Assembly: GCF_001436305.1 (NCBI RefSeq)
Contig: NZ_AZFO01000015.1
Coordinates: forward strand, 1-46,004
DNA length: 46,004 nucleotides
From: Lactobacillus ultunensis DSM 16047
GTDB taxonomy: Bacteria; Bacillota; Bacilli; Lactobacillales; Lactobacillaceae
Direction: 5' to 3'
Shown: piece after piece, positions 36,152 through 45,212 of the stretch
How positions within the stretch are numbered: the stretch's first letter is position 1
Layout of the letters: each line of letters begins with the position of its first letter
The notes under the pieces: model-generated
Database searches by the model: none
Seen by the model: the letters and a program-made list of their open reading frames with translations, nothing else
Told to the model about the DNA's origin: nothing
Program-made: the position numbers and the translations under genes

Positions 36152-37330
36152 TTGTTAGAAAAAACATTTTATAAAATGATGCTCAAAAAATCCTTCCCTT
36201 TTCCCGTTAAAGTAACTTACTGGGATGGCAAAAGTGAAGTCTACGGAAATGGCGATCCTGAAATCGAAATCGTTTTTAACGAAAAAATTCCTATGGGCGA
36301 CATTACTAGAAATGCTTCACTTGCACTTGGTGAAGCATACATGGACAAAAAGATCGAAATCCACGGAGACATTCAAAAACTAATCTTAGGTGCTTACGAA
36401 AGTGCCGACAGCTTCATGCGTTCTTCCAAGTTTCGCAAGTTTTTGCCTAAACAAAAGCATACTGAAAAGCAAAGTGAAGAAGATGTACAAAGTCACTATG
36501 ATATTGGTAATGACTTCTACAAGTTATGGCTTGATCCAACTTTAACTTATTCATGTGCTTACTTTGAAGATGGCAATGAAAATGATCTCGAACAAGCACA
36601 AATTGCTAAGGTCCACCATATTTTAAATAAATTACACCCTCAGAAAGGCAAAACTTTGCTCGATATTGGCTGTGGTTGGGGAACTTTAATGCTCACTGCT
36701 GCCAAAGAGTATGGTTTAAAAGTTACTGGTGTTACTCTGAGTGAAGAACAATTTAAATTAGTACAAAAACGTATTTACGATGAAAACTTACAAGATGTAG
36801 CCGAAGTTAAATTAGAAGACTACCGTGAGCTTGGAGATCAACACTGGGACTATATTACTTCAGTTGGTATGTTCGAACACGTTGGATCAGAAAACTTGCC
36901 TGAATATTTCCAAGATGTGTACAAGTACTTAAATAAAGATGGAGTTGCATTAATCCACGGTATTACTCGTCAACAAGGCGGTGCTACTAACGCTTGGATT
37001 AATAAATACATTTTCCCAGGTGGTTATATTCCAGGTTTGCAAGAAATTGTTGGTGACATCGTCGACAATGGTTTACAAATCACAGATATGGAAACACTAC
37101 GTCGCCACTATCAAAGAACTTTAGAAATTTGGGACAAGAACTTTAATGCTGCTCGTGACCAAATCCAAGAAAAAATGGGTGAACGTTTCACTCGTATGTG
37201 GGATATGTACTTAAATGCCTGTGCAGCCTCATTTGAATCAGGCAATATCGATGTTATCCAATATCTTTTAACTAAGGGTCCATCTGGCAAAAACTTACCA
37301 ATGACTAGAAAATACATGCTTGATAAATAA
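36152..37330 (+). CDS. cfa: Cyclopropane-fatty-acyl-phospholipid synthase
   Basis: A 392-residue SAM-dependent enzyme that adds a methylene bridge to unsaturated acyl chains of membrane lipids, a stationary-phase and acid-stress adaptation in lactobacilli. The SAM motif [11 protein letters not shown] is near residue 170. SVGMFEHVG follows, with YSCAYFED ahead, and the C-terminus carries the [11 protein letters not shown] signature. The start is TTG at 36152 with GGAGGAAAG five bases upstream. It is monocistronic, between two terminators. Confidence 0.97.
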   Translation: MLEKTFYKMMLKKSFPFPVKVTYWDGKSEVYGNGDPEIEIVFNEKIPMGDITRNASLALGEAYMDKKIEIHGDIQKLILGAYESADSFMRSSKFRKFLPKQKHTEKQSEEDVQSHYDIGNDFYKLWLDPTLTYSCAYFEDGNENDLEQAQIAKVHHILNKLHPQKGKTLLDIGCGWGTLMLTAAKEYGLKVTGVTLSEEQFKLVQKRIYDENLQDVAEVKLEDYRELGDQHWDYITSVGMFEHVGSENLPEYFQDVYKYLNKDGVALIHGITRQQGGATNAWINKYIFPGGYIPGLQEIVGDIVDNGLQITDMETLRRHYQRTLEIWDKNFNAARDQIQEKMGERFTRMWDMYLNACAASFESGNIDVIQYLLTKGPSGKNLPMTRKYMLDK

Positions 37331-37336
37331 ACTTAA

Positions 37337-37377
37337 GTAAAAAAATAAGCGCTGAATTTCAGCGCTTATTTTTTTAC
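37337..37377. terminator. Bidirectional terminator between cfa and pepO
   Basis: An inverted repeat with arm AAAAAAATAAGCGCTGA and its complement (left arm from 37337, right arm to 37375), with A and T runs on both outer sides. It serves the convergent cfa and pepO genes. Confidence 0.9.
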
Positions 37378-37382
37378 CCTTT

Positions 37383-39326
37383 TTACCAAATAGTAATCCT
37401 TTCCTTGGGATCAAGCCACATGCCATCTTCAGGCTTAACATCAAATGCCTCATAAAATTCATTTTGACATTGAACCGGAATGTTTACTCTCGTTGGTTGC
37501 GGGGCATGTACATCAGTTTGCACTTCTGTCTTGATTGCCTCTGGACGTTGCTTTTCCATCCAGCTTCTAGCATAGTTTTCAAATAAATCTTTTAAATCTG
37601 CTCCGTCGTTTTTAGCAGTTTGGATAGCACATGCTAAACCTGCCAAATCAGCAATATTTTCAGAAACTACTTGTTTACCATTGACCTTTGCAGGACCATA
37701 TTGCAAACCGTCAAAGATATTAACCATTTGACCAACTCGGTTATTGAATTCCGCAAAGTCTTTCTTAGTCCACCAGTTCTTCATATTACCGTGCTCATCA
37801 AACTTGGCCCCGTCATTATCAAAAGCGTGTGAGACTTCATGACCAATGGTTGCACCAATACCGCCATAATTTGCACCACGAGATTGCTTTATGTCATAGA
37901 ATGGTGCTTGCAAAATACCAGCTGGGAAAGTCAAATCATTTCTTTGAGGATCATAGCAAGCATTGTTTAGATTCCCTGGCATTAACCATACTGACCGATC
38001 AACTGGCTTAGTCAATTTATCCAGCATATATTGCGTACGCACCGTATCCATCGCAGCTTCATTTTCATATAAGCTCTTTTCAGGATCAACTTGCAAAAGA
38101 TCAAAGAGTTTTTCAATCTTTTCAGGATAACCAATCTTTAAGACCAAAGCCTTCAACTTAATTATTGCCTTTTTCTTGGTATCTTCAGACAACCAATCGT
38201 TTTGATTAATTCTTTCTTCGTATACCTTAAGCATGTTATGAATCATATCTTCAACATCATGCTTTGCCTTTTCACCAAAATATTTTCTACCATAGAAAAT
38301 ACCCACAACTTCATCAAAGGCACTATTGGCTAAACGGTAAGCTTGTTTGATTTGTGATGGCATTTCTGGCGTACCAGTAATTGCCTTATTAAATGGAAAT
38401 GCAGCTTTACGGAATTCTTGTGACAAGTATTTAGCCACACTATTAATATATTTGACCAGCATCCAGCCTTTGATCTCGTCAAAATTATTTTCATTAATCA
38501 ATTCTTCAGCATGATCAAGAAAACGTGGTTCCATTACGATGACACGATCAGTTTTCTTGGTTAAAAGCGCACTTAAAAATCGATCCATATCAAATGCTTT
38601 AAACTTAGCAATAAAATCAGCATAGGATACAGGATTATAAATAGCGGCATAATCAGCCCACTCTTCAGTAGATTTAACTACTTTTGCGACCTTGGCATCA
38701 AAAGCTAATGCATTTTCAACATATTCTCTCGCTTCAGTTTTACCAAGTCCGGCCATCATCAATAAATTAATACTTTGTTTTTGCAAAATATCTAATAATT
38801 TTTTAGCATCTGGAGTTTTATAAGTAGTCGTGTCTGGCAAGAATGTGCTTGGACCACCAAAATACAGCACGTTAACGTCCGTATTTTTCATATCGGCATC
38901 AACATCAAAGCTGAACGGTAAAGCATATGATCCCATGAAAAGCTTCTTTGCCTTTCCCTCAAAATCAGCAAAGTTGCTCAAATCCAATAACTCCTCCAAA
39001 TCTTTTTGAATTGAATGTGCTTTTTCTGCATCCCTCTTTTCAAAGTTCTTGGCAATTTTATACAAAGCAATTGCTTTATCAAAATCCTTAATCTTTGGCA
39101 TCTCTTCTTTACCAGATGCAATATCGGCAAAGTCTTCCATCATACGTTTTTCGATCTTGATATCCAATTCTGAGTTAACACCAGTTGATGTCCGATCTGC
39201 TGGAATTTCAGCTTTGGATAACCACTCTGAGTTAACAGCTAAGTATAGATTATCTTGTGGTTTAGCATTAACATCTGGTTCAGCGACATCTCCTGCACCA
39301 CCACGAACAGCTAAATATCTTCTCAT
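37383..39326 (-). CDS. pepO: M13-family metalloendopeptidase PepO
   Basis: A 647-residue zinc endopeptidase (neprilysin family) that cuts casein-derived and other oligopeptides. Zinc site HEVSH is at residues 496-500 with the third ligand Glu556 in SENIAD. The substrate-binding NNACYDPQRN and catalytic His607/Arg613 in DVHAPQPTRVN are present. There is no signal peptide or membrane anchor, so it is cytosolic, as in lactic acid bacteria. ATG at 39326 with GGAGG upstream. Its promoter overlaps the terminator of the ABC exporter genes. Confidence 0.96.
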   Translation of the reverse strand: MRRYLAVRGGAGDVAEPDVNAKPQDNLYLAVNSEWLSKAEIPADRTSTGVNSELDIKIEKRMMEDFADIASGKEEMPKIKDFDKAIALYKIAKNFEKRDAEKAHSIQKDLEELLDLSNFADFEGKAKKLFMGSYALPFSFDVDADMKNTDVNVLYFGGPSTFLPDTTTYKTPDAKKLLDILQKQSINLLMMAGLGKTEAREYVENALAFDAKVAKVVKSTEEWADYAAIYNPVSYADFIAKFKAFDMDRFLSALLTKKTDRVIVMEPRFLDHAEELINENNFDEIKGWMLVKYINSVAKYLSQEFRKAAFPFNKAITGTPEMPSQIKQAYRLANSAFDEVVGIFYGRKYFGEKAKHDVEDMIHNMLKVYEERINQNDWLSEDTKKKAIIKLKALVLKIGYPEKIEKLFDLLQVDPEKSLYENEAAMDTVRTQYMLDKLTKPVDRSVWLMPGNLNNACYDPQRNDLTFPAGILQAPFYDIKQSRGANYGGIGATIGHEVSHAFDNDGAKFDEHGNMKNWWTKKDFAEFNNRVGQMVNIFDGLQYGPAKVNGKQVVSENIADLAGLACAIQTAKNDGADLKDLFENYARSWMEKQRPEAIKTEVQTDVHAPQPTRVNIPVQCQNEFYEAFDVKPEDGMWLDPKERITIW

Positions 39327-39370
39327 TTCGTCCTCCTTTACCTGATCATTAATATTTCATCTTTTACTCA

Positions 39371-39379
39371 ATTATAGCA
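39371..39379 (-). promoter_or_regulatory. Extended -10 promoter of pepO, embedded in a terminator T-tract
   Basis: Minus-strand TGCTATAAT, a perfect extended -10, 45 bases before pepO. It begins within the T-run of the preceding terminator. The -35 position falls in the hairpin loop. Confidence 0.65.
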
Positions 39380-39410
39380 AAAAGAATGCTGGCAATATGG
39401 CCAACATTCC
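39377..39410 (-). terminator. Terminator of the ABC exporter pair
   Basis: A 10-bp stem (39384-39393 with 39400-39409, GAATGCTGGC / GCCAACATTC, one G-U, 6-nt loop) followed on the minus strand by TTTTTGC. It starts six bases after the stop of the second ABC gene. Confidence 0.85.
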
Positions 39411-39415
39411 TTAGC

Positions 39416-41212
39416 TTAATCTTTGTTTTTATTATTTTGTAAAGTATACAACTTATAATAATAACCTTTTTGCGCTAACAATTCTTCATGCGTACCTCTT
39501 TCAACGATGCGTCCTTTATCTAATACAATGATTTGATCAGCATCAGCAATCGTTGAAAGTCTATGGGCAATAGCCAAGGTAGTTCGACCTTTACGCAATC
39601 TCTTTAACCCCTTTTGAATTAAATCTTCTGTTTCTGTATCTACATTAGCTGTAGCCTCATCTAACACCAAAATCTTGGGATCAGTGACCAAAGTTCGAGC
39701 AAAAGAAATCAGCTGTCTTTCCCCTTGGCTTAGTTCACTACCGCCTTCAATCACTTTAGCATGATATTTGCCTGGCATTTTTTCAATAAAACGATCCGCT
39801 TGAACAGCTTGAGCAGCCTTTTTAATCTGCTCATCGGTAATATTCTTATTATATAACCGGATATTCGAAGCAATATCTCCATAGAACATAAAAGGTTCCT
39901 GTAAAACCAAACCTAACTTTTTACGCAATTCCTTTTTAGAATATTTTTTAATATCAACACCATCAATTAAGATTTCGCCCTGATAATATTCATAAAAGCG
40001 CATCATCACATTAATAATTGAACTTTTACCTGAACCAGTATGTCCTACGATACCAAGTGTTTCACCAGGATTTACTGTAAAAGTAATATCATGCAAAATT
40101 TCATTCTTACCATCATATGAAAAACTAACATGTTTAAATTCAATCTTACCTTTGCTAATAGTCAAACCTGGTTGCACTTTTTGAGCTGGTTCATATTCCG
40201 TATCATCAAGAATTCTAAAAATACGCTTACCAGCAACAATCCCATCTTGAAAGAGTGTCATTTGATCCATCATTGTAGAAATTGGATTGAAAAACTGAGA
40301 AATATATTGTGAAAAAGCATACACTACCCCTGCTGGTACAAATGTTGCTTGCAAAGGGAAGCCAAAATATATTAAAGAAACGGCTAAAGCTAAGGAATAG
40401 AGCAAACTAGTTAGTGGCGACAGAAGCAACGAATTAATTCGAATCATATTGAAACGAGTATTCATTAAGCCACCATTCTCATTTTCAAATTCCTTAGTCA
40501 TTCGTTTCTCTTGCTTAAACTGTTGAATTAAAGAAACCCCTTCAATTGATTCATTCAAATTAGTATTAATTCTACTCAAGCGTTCACGATAGTTACGATA
40601 CAAGCGTGAACTATATTGCGAATAAAGCCAAATAATAAACAGCATAATTGGCAGAAAAATCAACATTAACCAGCCAGCCGTTCTATTAGTCGCAAACATT
40701 GCTACCAAGGCTGAAACAATTGAAAAGAAACTAATGACTACACTCGATAAAACAGTCAAGAATTGGCTCAAAGTCATCGTATCATTTGTTACTCTTGAAA
40801 CGATTGAACCAGCAGGCGTTTGATCAAAGTAACGCATGCCTAAAGTATGCAGTTTACGGTAAAGCGCACGTCGAACACTTTCTAAGGATTTTTCTGATCC
40901 TAAAGCAAAAAAGTATTGATATGTAAATTGAATAATAGCCTTCAGTAAAGAACCTAAAGCATATAAAAAGCCAGCAAATAGAACTATCTGAACTGTTGCA
41001 CTCTTTTTAATCAAAAAATGATCAAGAAAGTATTGTAAACCAAACGGTAAGAGCATATTAATAATGCTTACAAAAAGAGCACCAACTAAGGCAATTATCA
41101 TCTCAAATTTGAATTGTTTAACAAAACCCATCAATCTTTTAAAGATCCCAACTTGCTCTTTAATTGGTATCGCCTTTGCCCAAACTGATTGATTGCTTTC
41201 ATCGTTATTCAT
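39416..41212 (-). CDS. Heterodimeric ABC exporter subunit with intact catalytic Glu (LmrD/YheH-like)
   Basis: A 598-residue half-transporter: six membrane helices (about residues 25-310) fused to an ATPase domain. It has Walker A GHTGSGKS, signature LSQGERQLIS and Walker B VLDEA with the catalytic Glu, then an AHRLS switch. Together with the partner encoded just upstream it resembles LmrCD/BmrCD multidrug exporters. The substrate is not determinable. The ATG at 41212 overlaps the partner's stop by eight bases with GAGGTGG nine bases upstream; the GTG at 41221 is too close to that site. Confidence 0.92.
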   Translation of the reverse strand: MNNDESNQSVWAKAIPIKEQVGIFKRLMGFVKQFKFEMIIALVGALFVSIINMLLPFGLQYFLDHFLIKKSATVQIVLFAGFLYALGSLLKAIIQFTYQYFFALGSEKSLESVRRALYRKLHTLGMRYFDQTPAGSIVSRVTNDTMTLSQFLTVLSSVVISFFSIVSALVAMFATNRTAGWLMLIFLPIMLFIIWLYSQYSSRLYRNYRERLSRINTNLNESIEGVSLIQQFKQEKRMTKEFENENGGLMNTRFNMIRINSLLLSPLTSLLYSLALAVSLIYFGFPLQATFVPAGVVYAFSQYISQFFNPISTMMDQMTLFQDGIVAGKRIFRILDDTEYEPAQKVQPGLTISKGKIEFKHVSFSYDGKNEILHDITFTVNPGETLGIVGHTGSGKSSIINVMMRFYEYYQGEILIDGVDIKKYSKKELRKKLGLVLQEPFMFYGDIASNIRLYNKNITDEQIKKAAQAVQADRFIEKMPGKYHAKVIEGGSELSQGERQLISFARTLVTDPKILVLDEATANVDTETEDLIQKGLKRLRKGRTTLAIAHRLSTIADADQIIVLDKGRIVERGTHEELLAQKGYYYKLYTLQNNKNKD

Positions 41213-42968
41213 TGCTGTCACCCACCTCGTCTTCTAATTCTTGCTTACGCCACATTTCTGCATACCAACCATTTTGAGCTAATAATTGATCATGTGTACC
41301 ACGCTCAACGATTTTACCGTCTTTTAAAACCAAAATTAAATCAGCATTCATCACTGAAGTTAAACGGTGAGCGGCAATTAAAGTTGTCTTATCTTTTCTT
41401 TCTTTACGCAACGCCTGTAAGATTTCAGTCTCTGTCTTAGCGTCAACTGCTGATAATGCATCATCTAAGATCAAAATTTGACTCTGCTTTAGAAGAGCAC
41501 GAGCAATTGACATTCTCTGCTTTTGTCCACCAGATAGAGACACACCGTTTTCACCAACTAATGTGCTGTATTCTCGCGGCATTTGTAAAATATCATTATG
41601 CAAATCACTCTTCTTGGCCGCTGCAATAATTTGATTATCTTGTGCATTAACATCTGAAAAAGCAATATTCTTTTGAATACTCGTTGAAAACAAGTAATTA
41701 TTTTGTGGTACATAAGCAATTTGCCTTAACAAAACATTTAAAGGTATATTCCGAATATCATGTCCATTAAGGGTTATCTTACCTTCATAATTATCAAATT
41801 CTCTCAAGAGTAGCTGAATTATGGTAGTTTTACCTGCACCGACTCTACCAACTAAGCCTAGAGTCTGTCCGGTTTTAAGAGCAAAGTGAATATCCCGTAA
41901 AACTGGAATATCTTTTTCATCTGGATAAGCAAATAATTTAACATCATATTGCAAATCACCGTGAATGTCTGTCGGTGTCAACCTCTCATCTGCGTGAGCA
42001 TCAGTAATCAACGGTTTCTCATCTAACAGCTTTTGTACACGGTCATAACTGGCACTTCCACGTTCCAAGATATTGAATAAATAGCCAATTGCAAACATAG
42101 GCCAAACCATGTTTCCAATATAAGCAATAAAAGAAACTAGCTGACCAACAGATAAGATTTTATCGGATACCAATAAACCACCATAAATAATAGTAATTGT
42201 ATAAGTTAAGCCAATAATAATAGTTCCCAATGGATCAAATAATGAATCCCAAATAAAGACTTTTTTATTAATTTTAATTGTATCATCAACCATCTTATCA
42301 AAAGCATTGGTATCTTGCTCACTTTGACCAAATGTCTTAATAACCTTGATACCAGAAATTGACTCTTGAGTTTTATTATTTAAACGAGAAAAAGCCGCTT
42401 GAGACTTATCAAAAGCATTGTGTAAATTGTCTCCTAAATGTTTAGCACTCCAAGCAAGAAACGGCAATGGCAACAATGCAACAATCGTTAAACGCCAATC
42501 GACAAACACAATCATTGCAATCATAGTCGACAGCCCCATAATCAGTGAATCAACCAACGTCAAGACACCATCTCCAGCGACATTTTGAATTGCAGAAACA
42601 TCATTAGTGGCATGGGCCATCAGGTCACCAGTTCTGTGTCTTTGATAAAAAGTACGATCCATGATCATAAAATGATCAAATAATTTTGACCTCATTTGCC
42701 GTTCTAGTTCGGCAGCTCCACCCCAGATTTGTTTACGCCAAAAATAGCGCAAAATATAAAGAACAAAAGCTGCTGCTAAAACAGCAATAATCAGCATCCC
42801 ATATTGACCCCAAGAAATATGTCCTTTATCTAATTGATCAGCCATTAAGCCTAATACTCTTGGCGGAACCAAATTTGCTAAAGAAGTCAAAGCTAAAAAA
42901 GTAATACCAACAATATACCGCTTTTTCTCCTGCTTAAAAAACCAACCCAACTTACTAAAAATATTCAT
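41205..42968 (-). CDS. Heterodimeric ABC exporter subunit with degenerate catalytic site (LmrC/YheI-like)
   Basis: A 587-residue half-transporter: six membrane helices then an ATPase domain with Walker A GRVGAGKTT and signature LSGGQKQRMS. Walker B reads LILDDALS, with Asp where the catalytic Glu normally stands. That asymmetry with the partner is the known hallmark of heterodimeric multidrug exporters. Residues TGDLMAHATNDV are the coupling-helix region. GAGGTGAGG precedes the ATG at 42968. It may depend on readthrough from yneF, since no promoter is obvious in the 82-base gap. Confidence 0.92.
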   Translation of the reverse strand: MNIFSKLGWFFKQEKKRYIVGITFLALTSLANLVPPRVLGLMADQLDKGHISWGQYGMLIIAVLAAAFVLYILRYFWRKQIWGGAAELERQMRSKLFDHFMIMDRTFYQRHRTGDLMAHATNDVSAIQNVAGDGVLTLVDSLIMGLSTMIAMIVFVDWRLTIVALLPLPFLAWSAKHLGDNLHNAFDKSQAAFSRLNNKTQESISGIKVIKTFGQSEQDTNAFDKMVDDTIKINKKVFIWDSLFDPLGTIIIGLTYTITIIYGGLLVSDKILSVGQLVSFIAYIGNMVWPMFAIGYLFNILERGSASYDRVQKLLDEKPLITDAHADERLTPTDIHGDLQYDVKLFAYPDEKDIPVLRDIHFALKTGQTLGLVGRVGAGKTTIIQLLLREFDNYEGKITLNGHDIRNIPLNVLLRQIAYVPQNNYLFSTSIQKNIAFSDVNAQDNQIIAAAKKSDLHNDILQMPREYSTLVGENGVSLSGGQKQRMSIARALLKQSQILILDDALSAVDAKTETEILQALRKERKDKTTLIAAHRLTSVMNADLILVLKDGKIVERGTHDQLLAQNGWYAEMWRKQELEDEVGDSNE

Positions 42969-42995
42969 TTCCTCACCTCATTCTTAAAAAAGAGC

Positions 42996-43028
42996 ACAAA
43001 AAAAGACGGAGGAAAATCCTTCGCCTTT
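42996..43028 (-). terminator. Terminator after yneF
   Basis: Imperfect 12-bp stem (43002-43013 with 43017-43028 region; AAAGGCGAAGGA opposite TCCTCCGTCTTT, two wobbles) followed on the minus strand by TTTTTTTGTGC. Confidence 0.75.
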
Positions 43029-43050
43029 GCATACAAGATAATTTACTTAA

Positions 43051-43269
43051 TTATCTTTGTTGATGCTTCATCATGTTCATTACTTGATGTACCTTCTTAT
43101 TTGAAGGTTTTTGTCCCATTTGAGACATCATAGCAACAATCATGTCTTCACTAATAGGAGGATTATCCCTGAAATATTTCTTCATGTATGCTCTTGCACC
43201 ATAAAAACCTGCAGTTGCACCAACTAAAAGGGCAACAATGATTAAAAAAATTGCTAAACCTAAATTCAT
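43051..43269 (-). CDS. yneF: YneF family small membrane protein (UPF0154)
   Basis: A 72-residue protein with one N-terminal membrane helix (about residues 3-25, with GATAGFYGARAYMKKYF) and a conserved cytosolic tail PPISEDMIVAMMSQMGQKPS. The function is unknown. Neighbourhood with ynzC and lexA parallels the B. subtilis lexA-ynzC-yneF region. ATG at 43269 with GGAGG upstream. Confidence 0.93.
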   Translation of the reverse strand: MNLGLAIFLIIVALLVGATAGFYGARAYMKKYFRDNPPISEDMIVAMMSQMGQKPSNKKVHQVMNMMKHQQR

Positions 43270-43334
43270 ATTATATCCTCCATCTAACTAACAATATTAT
43301 TTTACATAATTTTTCATATTTTTTAAAGGCTTAA

Positions 43335-43598
43335 TTAATCTTTTCTAAGTCCTTTTCTTCTTTGAGCGCGTTTAGCTCTTTCAGAAGTAACTTCTTTACC
43401 ATTCTTATCGATAATTACCATATCCTCGACATCTTGCCTAAAAGCAGCTCTGAAGTTTGCGATAAATTTTTTATGAAGTTCCTTACGCTCTTGTTCCTCT
43501 GCAGGTGTTAAGCCTTCTCTTTCCTTCTTGTGGTAAAGTTCATTAATACGATCAGTTACCTTTTTTTCTTCTTCTTTGCTCATAATATCTTTATTCAT
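43335..43598 (-). CDS. ynzC: YnzC family small cytosolic protein (DUF896/UPF0291)
   Basis: An 87-residue charged helical protein with the family pattern INELYHKKEREGLTPAEEQERKELHK-like (two-helix hairpin) and RAAFRQDVE. The function is unknown; the B. subtilis homologue is in the SOS-regulated lexA region. The start at 43598 was chosen because GAGGTGG lies 5-11 bases upstream and the GTG at 43607 overlaps it. It is divergent from lexA, whose SOS box lies between the two genes. Confidence 0.93.
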   Translation of the reverse strand: MNKDIMSKEEEKKVTDRINELYHKKEREGLTPAEEQERKELHKKFIANFRAAFRQDVEDMVIIDKNGKEVTSERAKRAQRRKGLRKD

Positions 43599-43666
43599 AA
43601 TATCCACCTCACATTGACAATCATTAGTCTACCTTATTTTTAAACTAAAAAAAAGGTATAATTCTT

Positions 43667-43706
43667 AGAACGCTTGTTTGAGATTATTTGATTTTTCTGT
43701 TAAAAT
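43667..43706 (+). promoter_or_regulatory. SOS box and promoter of lexA
   Basis: AGAACGCTTGTTTG (43667-43680) matches the Bacillus-type LexA box CGAACRNRYGTTYG at about 12 of 14 positions. It overlaps TTGAGA (-35, 43678-43683), which is 17 bp from TAAAAT (43701-43706) preceded by TGT. LexA bound here would block its own promoter. Confidence 0.8.
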
Positions 43707-43749
43707 TACTTATAAGAATAAATAACTAAAATTAACGGAGAAAATGAAA

Positions 43750-44376
43750 ATGCCTAAGAAAAACAGTGAAACTAAACAATTAGAAATTTTACGCTATATT
43801 TATGATACTGTCGACCATCGAGGCTTTCCACCAACCGTTCGTGAGATTTGTTCCGCCGTTGGCTTATCTTCAACCTCCACTGTTCATGGTCATTTGGCAC
43901 GTCTCGAACGCAAAGGTTTATTGATTAAAGACGCAACTAAGCCTCGTGCCCTAGAAATTACTGCCGAAGGTAAGGAAAAATTAGGTATTAAACCTAAGGA
44001 AATTCCTGTGGTCGGTGTGGTTACTGCTGGTCAACCAATTTTAGCAGTAGAAGATATCGATGAATACTTTCCACTCCCACCAGACCTTGAAAACGATGCT
44101 GGTGAACTATTTATGCTTAAAGTTCACGGTGAAAGTATGATAAATGCTGGCATCTTAAACGGAGATAATGTAATTGTCAGAAAGCAAACCTCTGCTAACA
44201 ACGGTGAAATTGTTGTAGCCATGACCGAAGAAAATGAAGCAACGGTTAAACGTTTCTACAAAGAAAACGGTCATTATCGTCTACAACCGGAGAACGATAC
44301 AATGGATCCTATCATTTTACCTAAAGTAAGTATTTTAGGTAAAGTTGTTGGCCTTTACCGTAACGATATAGATTAA
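43750..44376 (+). CDS. lexA: SOS repressor LexA
   Basis: A 208-residue repressor that cleaves itself when RecA filaments form. The N-terminal winged helix has [23 protein letters not shown]. The cleavage site is Ala93-Gly94 in VVTAGQP, and the catalytic dyad is Ser129 (HGESM) and Lys167 (ATVKR). The start at 43750 (MPKKNS) is favoured because the GGAG at 43737-43740 is nine bases away; the ATG at 43744 is only three bases from it. It is autoregulated through the SOS box. Confidence 0.97.
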   Translation: MPKKNSETKQLEILRYIYDTVDHRGFPPTVREICSAVGLSSTSTVHGHLARLERKGLLIKDATKPRALEITAEGKEKLGIKPKEIPVVGVVTAGQPILAVEDIDEYFPLPPDLENDAGELFMLKVHGESMINAGILNGDNVIVRKQTSANNGEIVVAMTEENEATVKRFYKENGHYRLQPENDTMDPIILPKVSILGKVVGLYRNDID

Positions 44377-44392
44377 TAGATATTGTAAATTC

Positions 44393-44431
44393 AATAAGTC
44401 AGGCTCTTTATTAGCTTGACTTATTATTTTT
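44393..44431. terminator. Bidirectional terminator between lexA and the SGNH hydrolase gene
   Basis: A 13-bp stem (44393-44405 with 44413-44425, AATAAGTCAGGCT / AGCTTGACTTATT, one wobble, 7-nt loop) followed by ATTTTTT on the plus strand. It overlaps the stop codon of the hydrolase gene. Confidence 0.85.
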
Positions 44432-45212
44432 TGCCTAAATTTTCTATAAGCTTAACTTCAAATAGCGGTAGCCACTTCTCTAAGTAACCTGCACGAGTCG
44501 GATGAATTGCATCTGCCATATAAAGTGAATCCTGTTTCTTAAAAGCAGAATTGTTATATAAATCAAGTACGTCAATATTCCATTTTTTAGCTATCTCAAG
44601 TGTTTCTTCGACCATTTTTTGATATAAGGAATTGTCAAAAAATGGATTTGTATAAATCAAAATTGGGCAGTGCCACTTATTTTGAGCGGAACTAATAATA
44701 AACTCAATGGCTCCTAGAATTGTTTGTGTATCATAATTACTATTCGTGCTTATCTTACCTAGTTTTTGATTAGTATTGGCATCATTAGTAGAAAGTTGCA
44801 ACACCATCATATCTGGTCTAGTCTCATCCAACTCTTCCTTAAAACGAGCTACATAAGAATCACCATGATAACTAGTATCCTGATCCACCAAAGTAGTGCC
44901 ATTTTCTGCGTCTTTAATGGCAGCTACCCCATCTTTCTTCCAAAGATAGTCAACAAAGGATTCACCCAAAGCGCCAAAACCAAAGGTTACTGAAGATCCT
45001 AAAAACAAAATTTTTTTATTTCTTAAAGGACTTTTAACGGTCTGGACTCTATTTAAACTATATTTGCGACTGTTCCCCGGTAAATAAGCGAGGTCGGAAT
45101 AATAACGCTGATTTAAGGGATGCTCATCCAAATCCATTCGTAACTCTTTTAATGCAATATCTGATAAATCATTATTTTGTTTAATTGGAATCAAAAATGT
45201 TTCGTTACTCAT
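44424..45212 (-). CDS. SGNH/GDSL-family hydrolase
   Basis: A 262-residue esterase-like protein without signal peptide. Block I is FLGSSVTFGFG (nucleophile Ser), block III STNDAN (Asn) and block V DAIHPT (Asp and His of the triad). The N-terminal 60 residues precede the core and contain HPLNQRYYSDLAYLPG. The substrate (acetylated sugar, lipid or other ester) cannot be told. The ATG overlaps the stop of the UDG-like gene by eight bases, so the two are translationally coupled, though no functional link is apparent. Confidence 0.87.
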   Translation of the reverse strand: MSNETFLIPIKQNNDLSDIALKELRMDLDEHPLNQRYYSDLAYLPGNSRKYSLNRVQTVKSPLRNKKILFLGSSVTFGFGALGESFVDYLWKKDGVAAIKDAENGTTLVDQDTSYHGDSYVARFKEELDETRPDMMVLQLSTNDANTNQKLGKISTNSNYDTQTILGAIEFIISSAQNKWHCPILIYTNPFFDNSLYQKMVEETLEIAKKWNIDVLDLYNNSAFKKQDSLYMADAIHPTRAGYLEKWLPLFEVKLIENLGKK

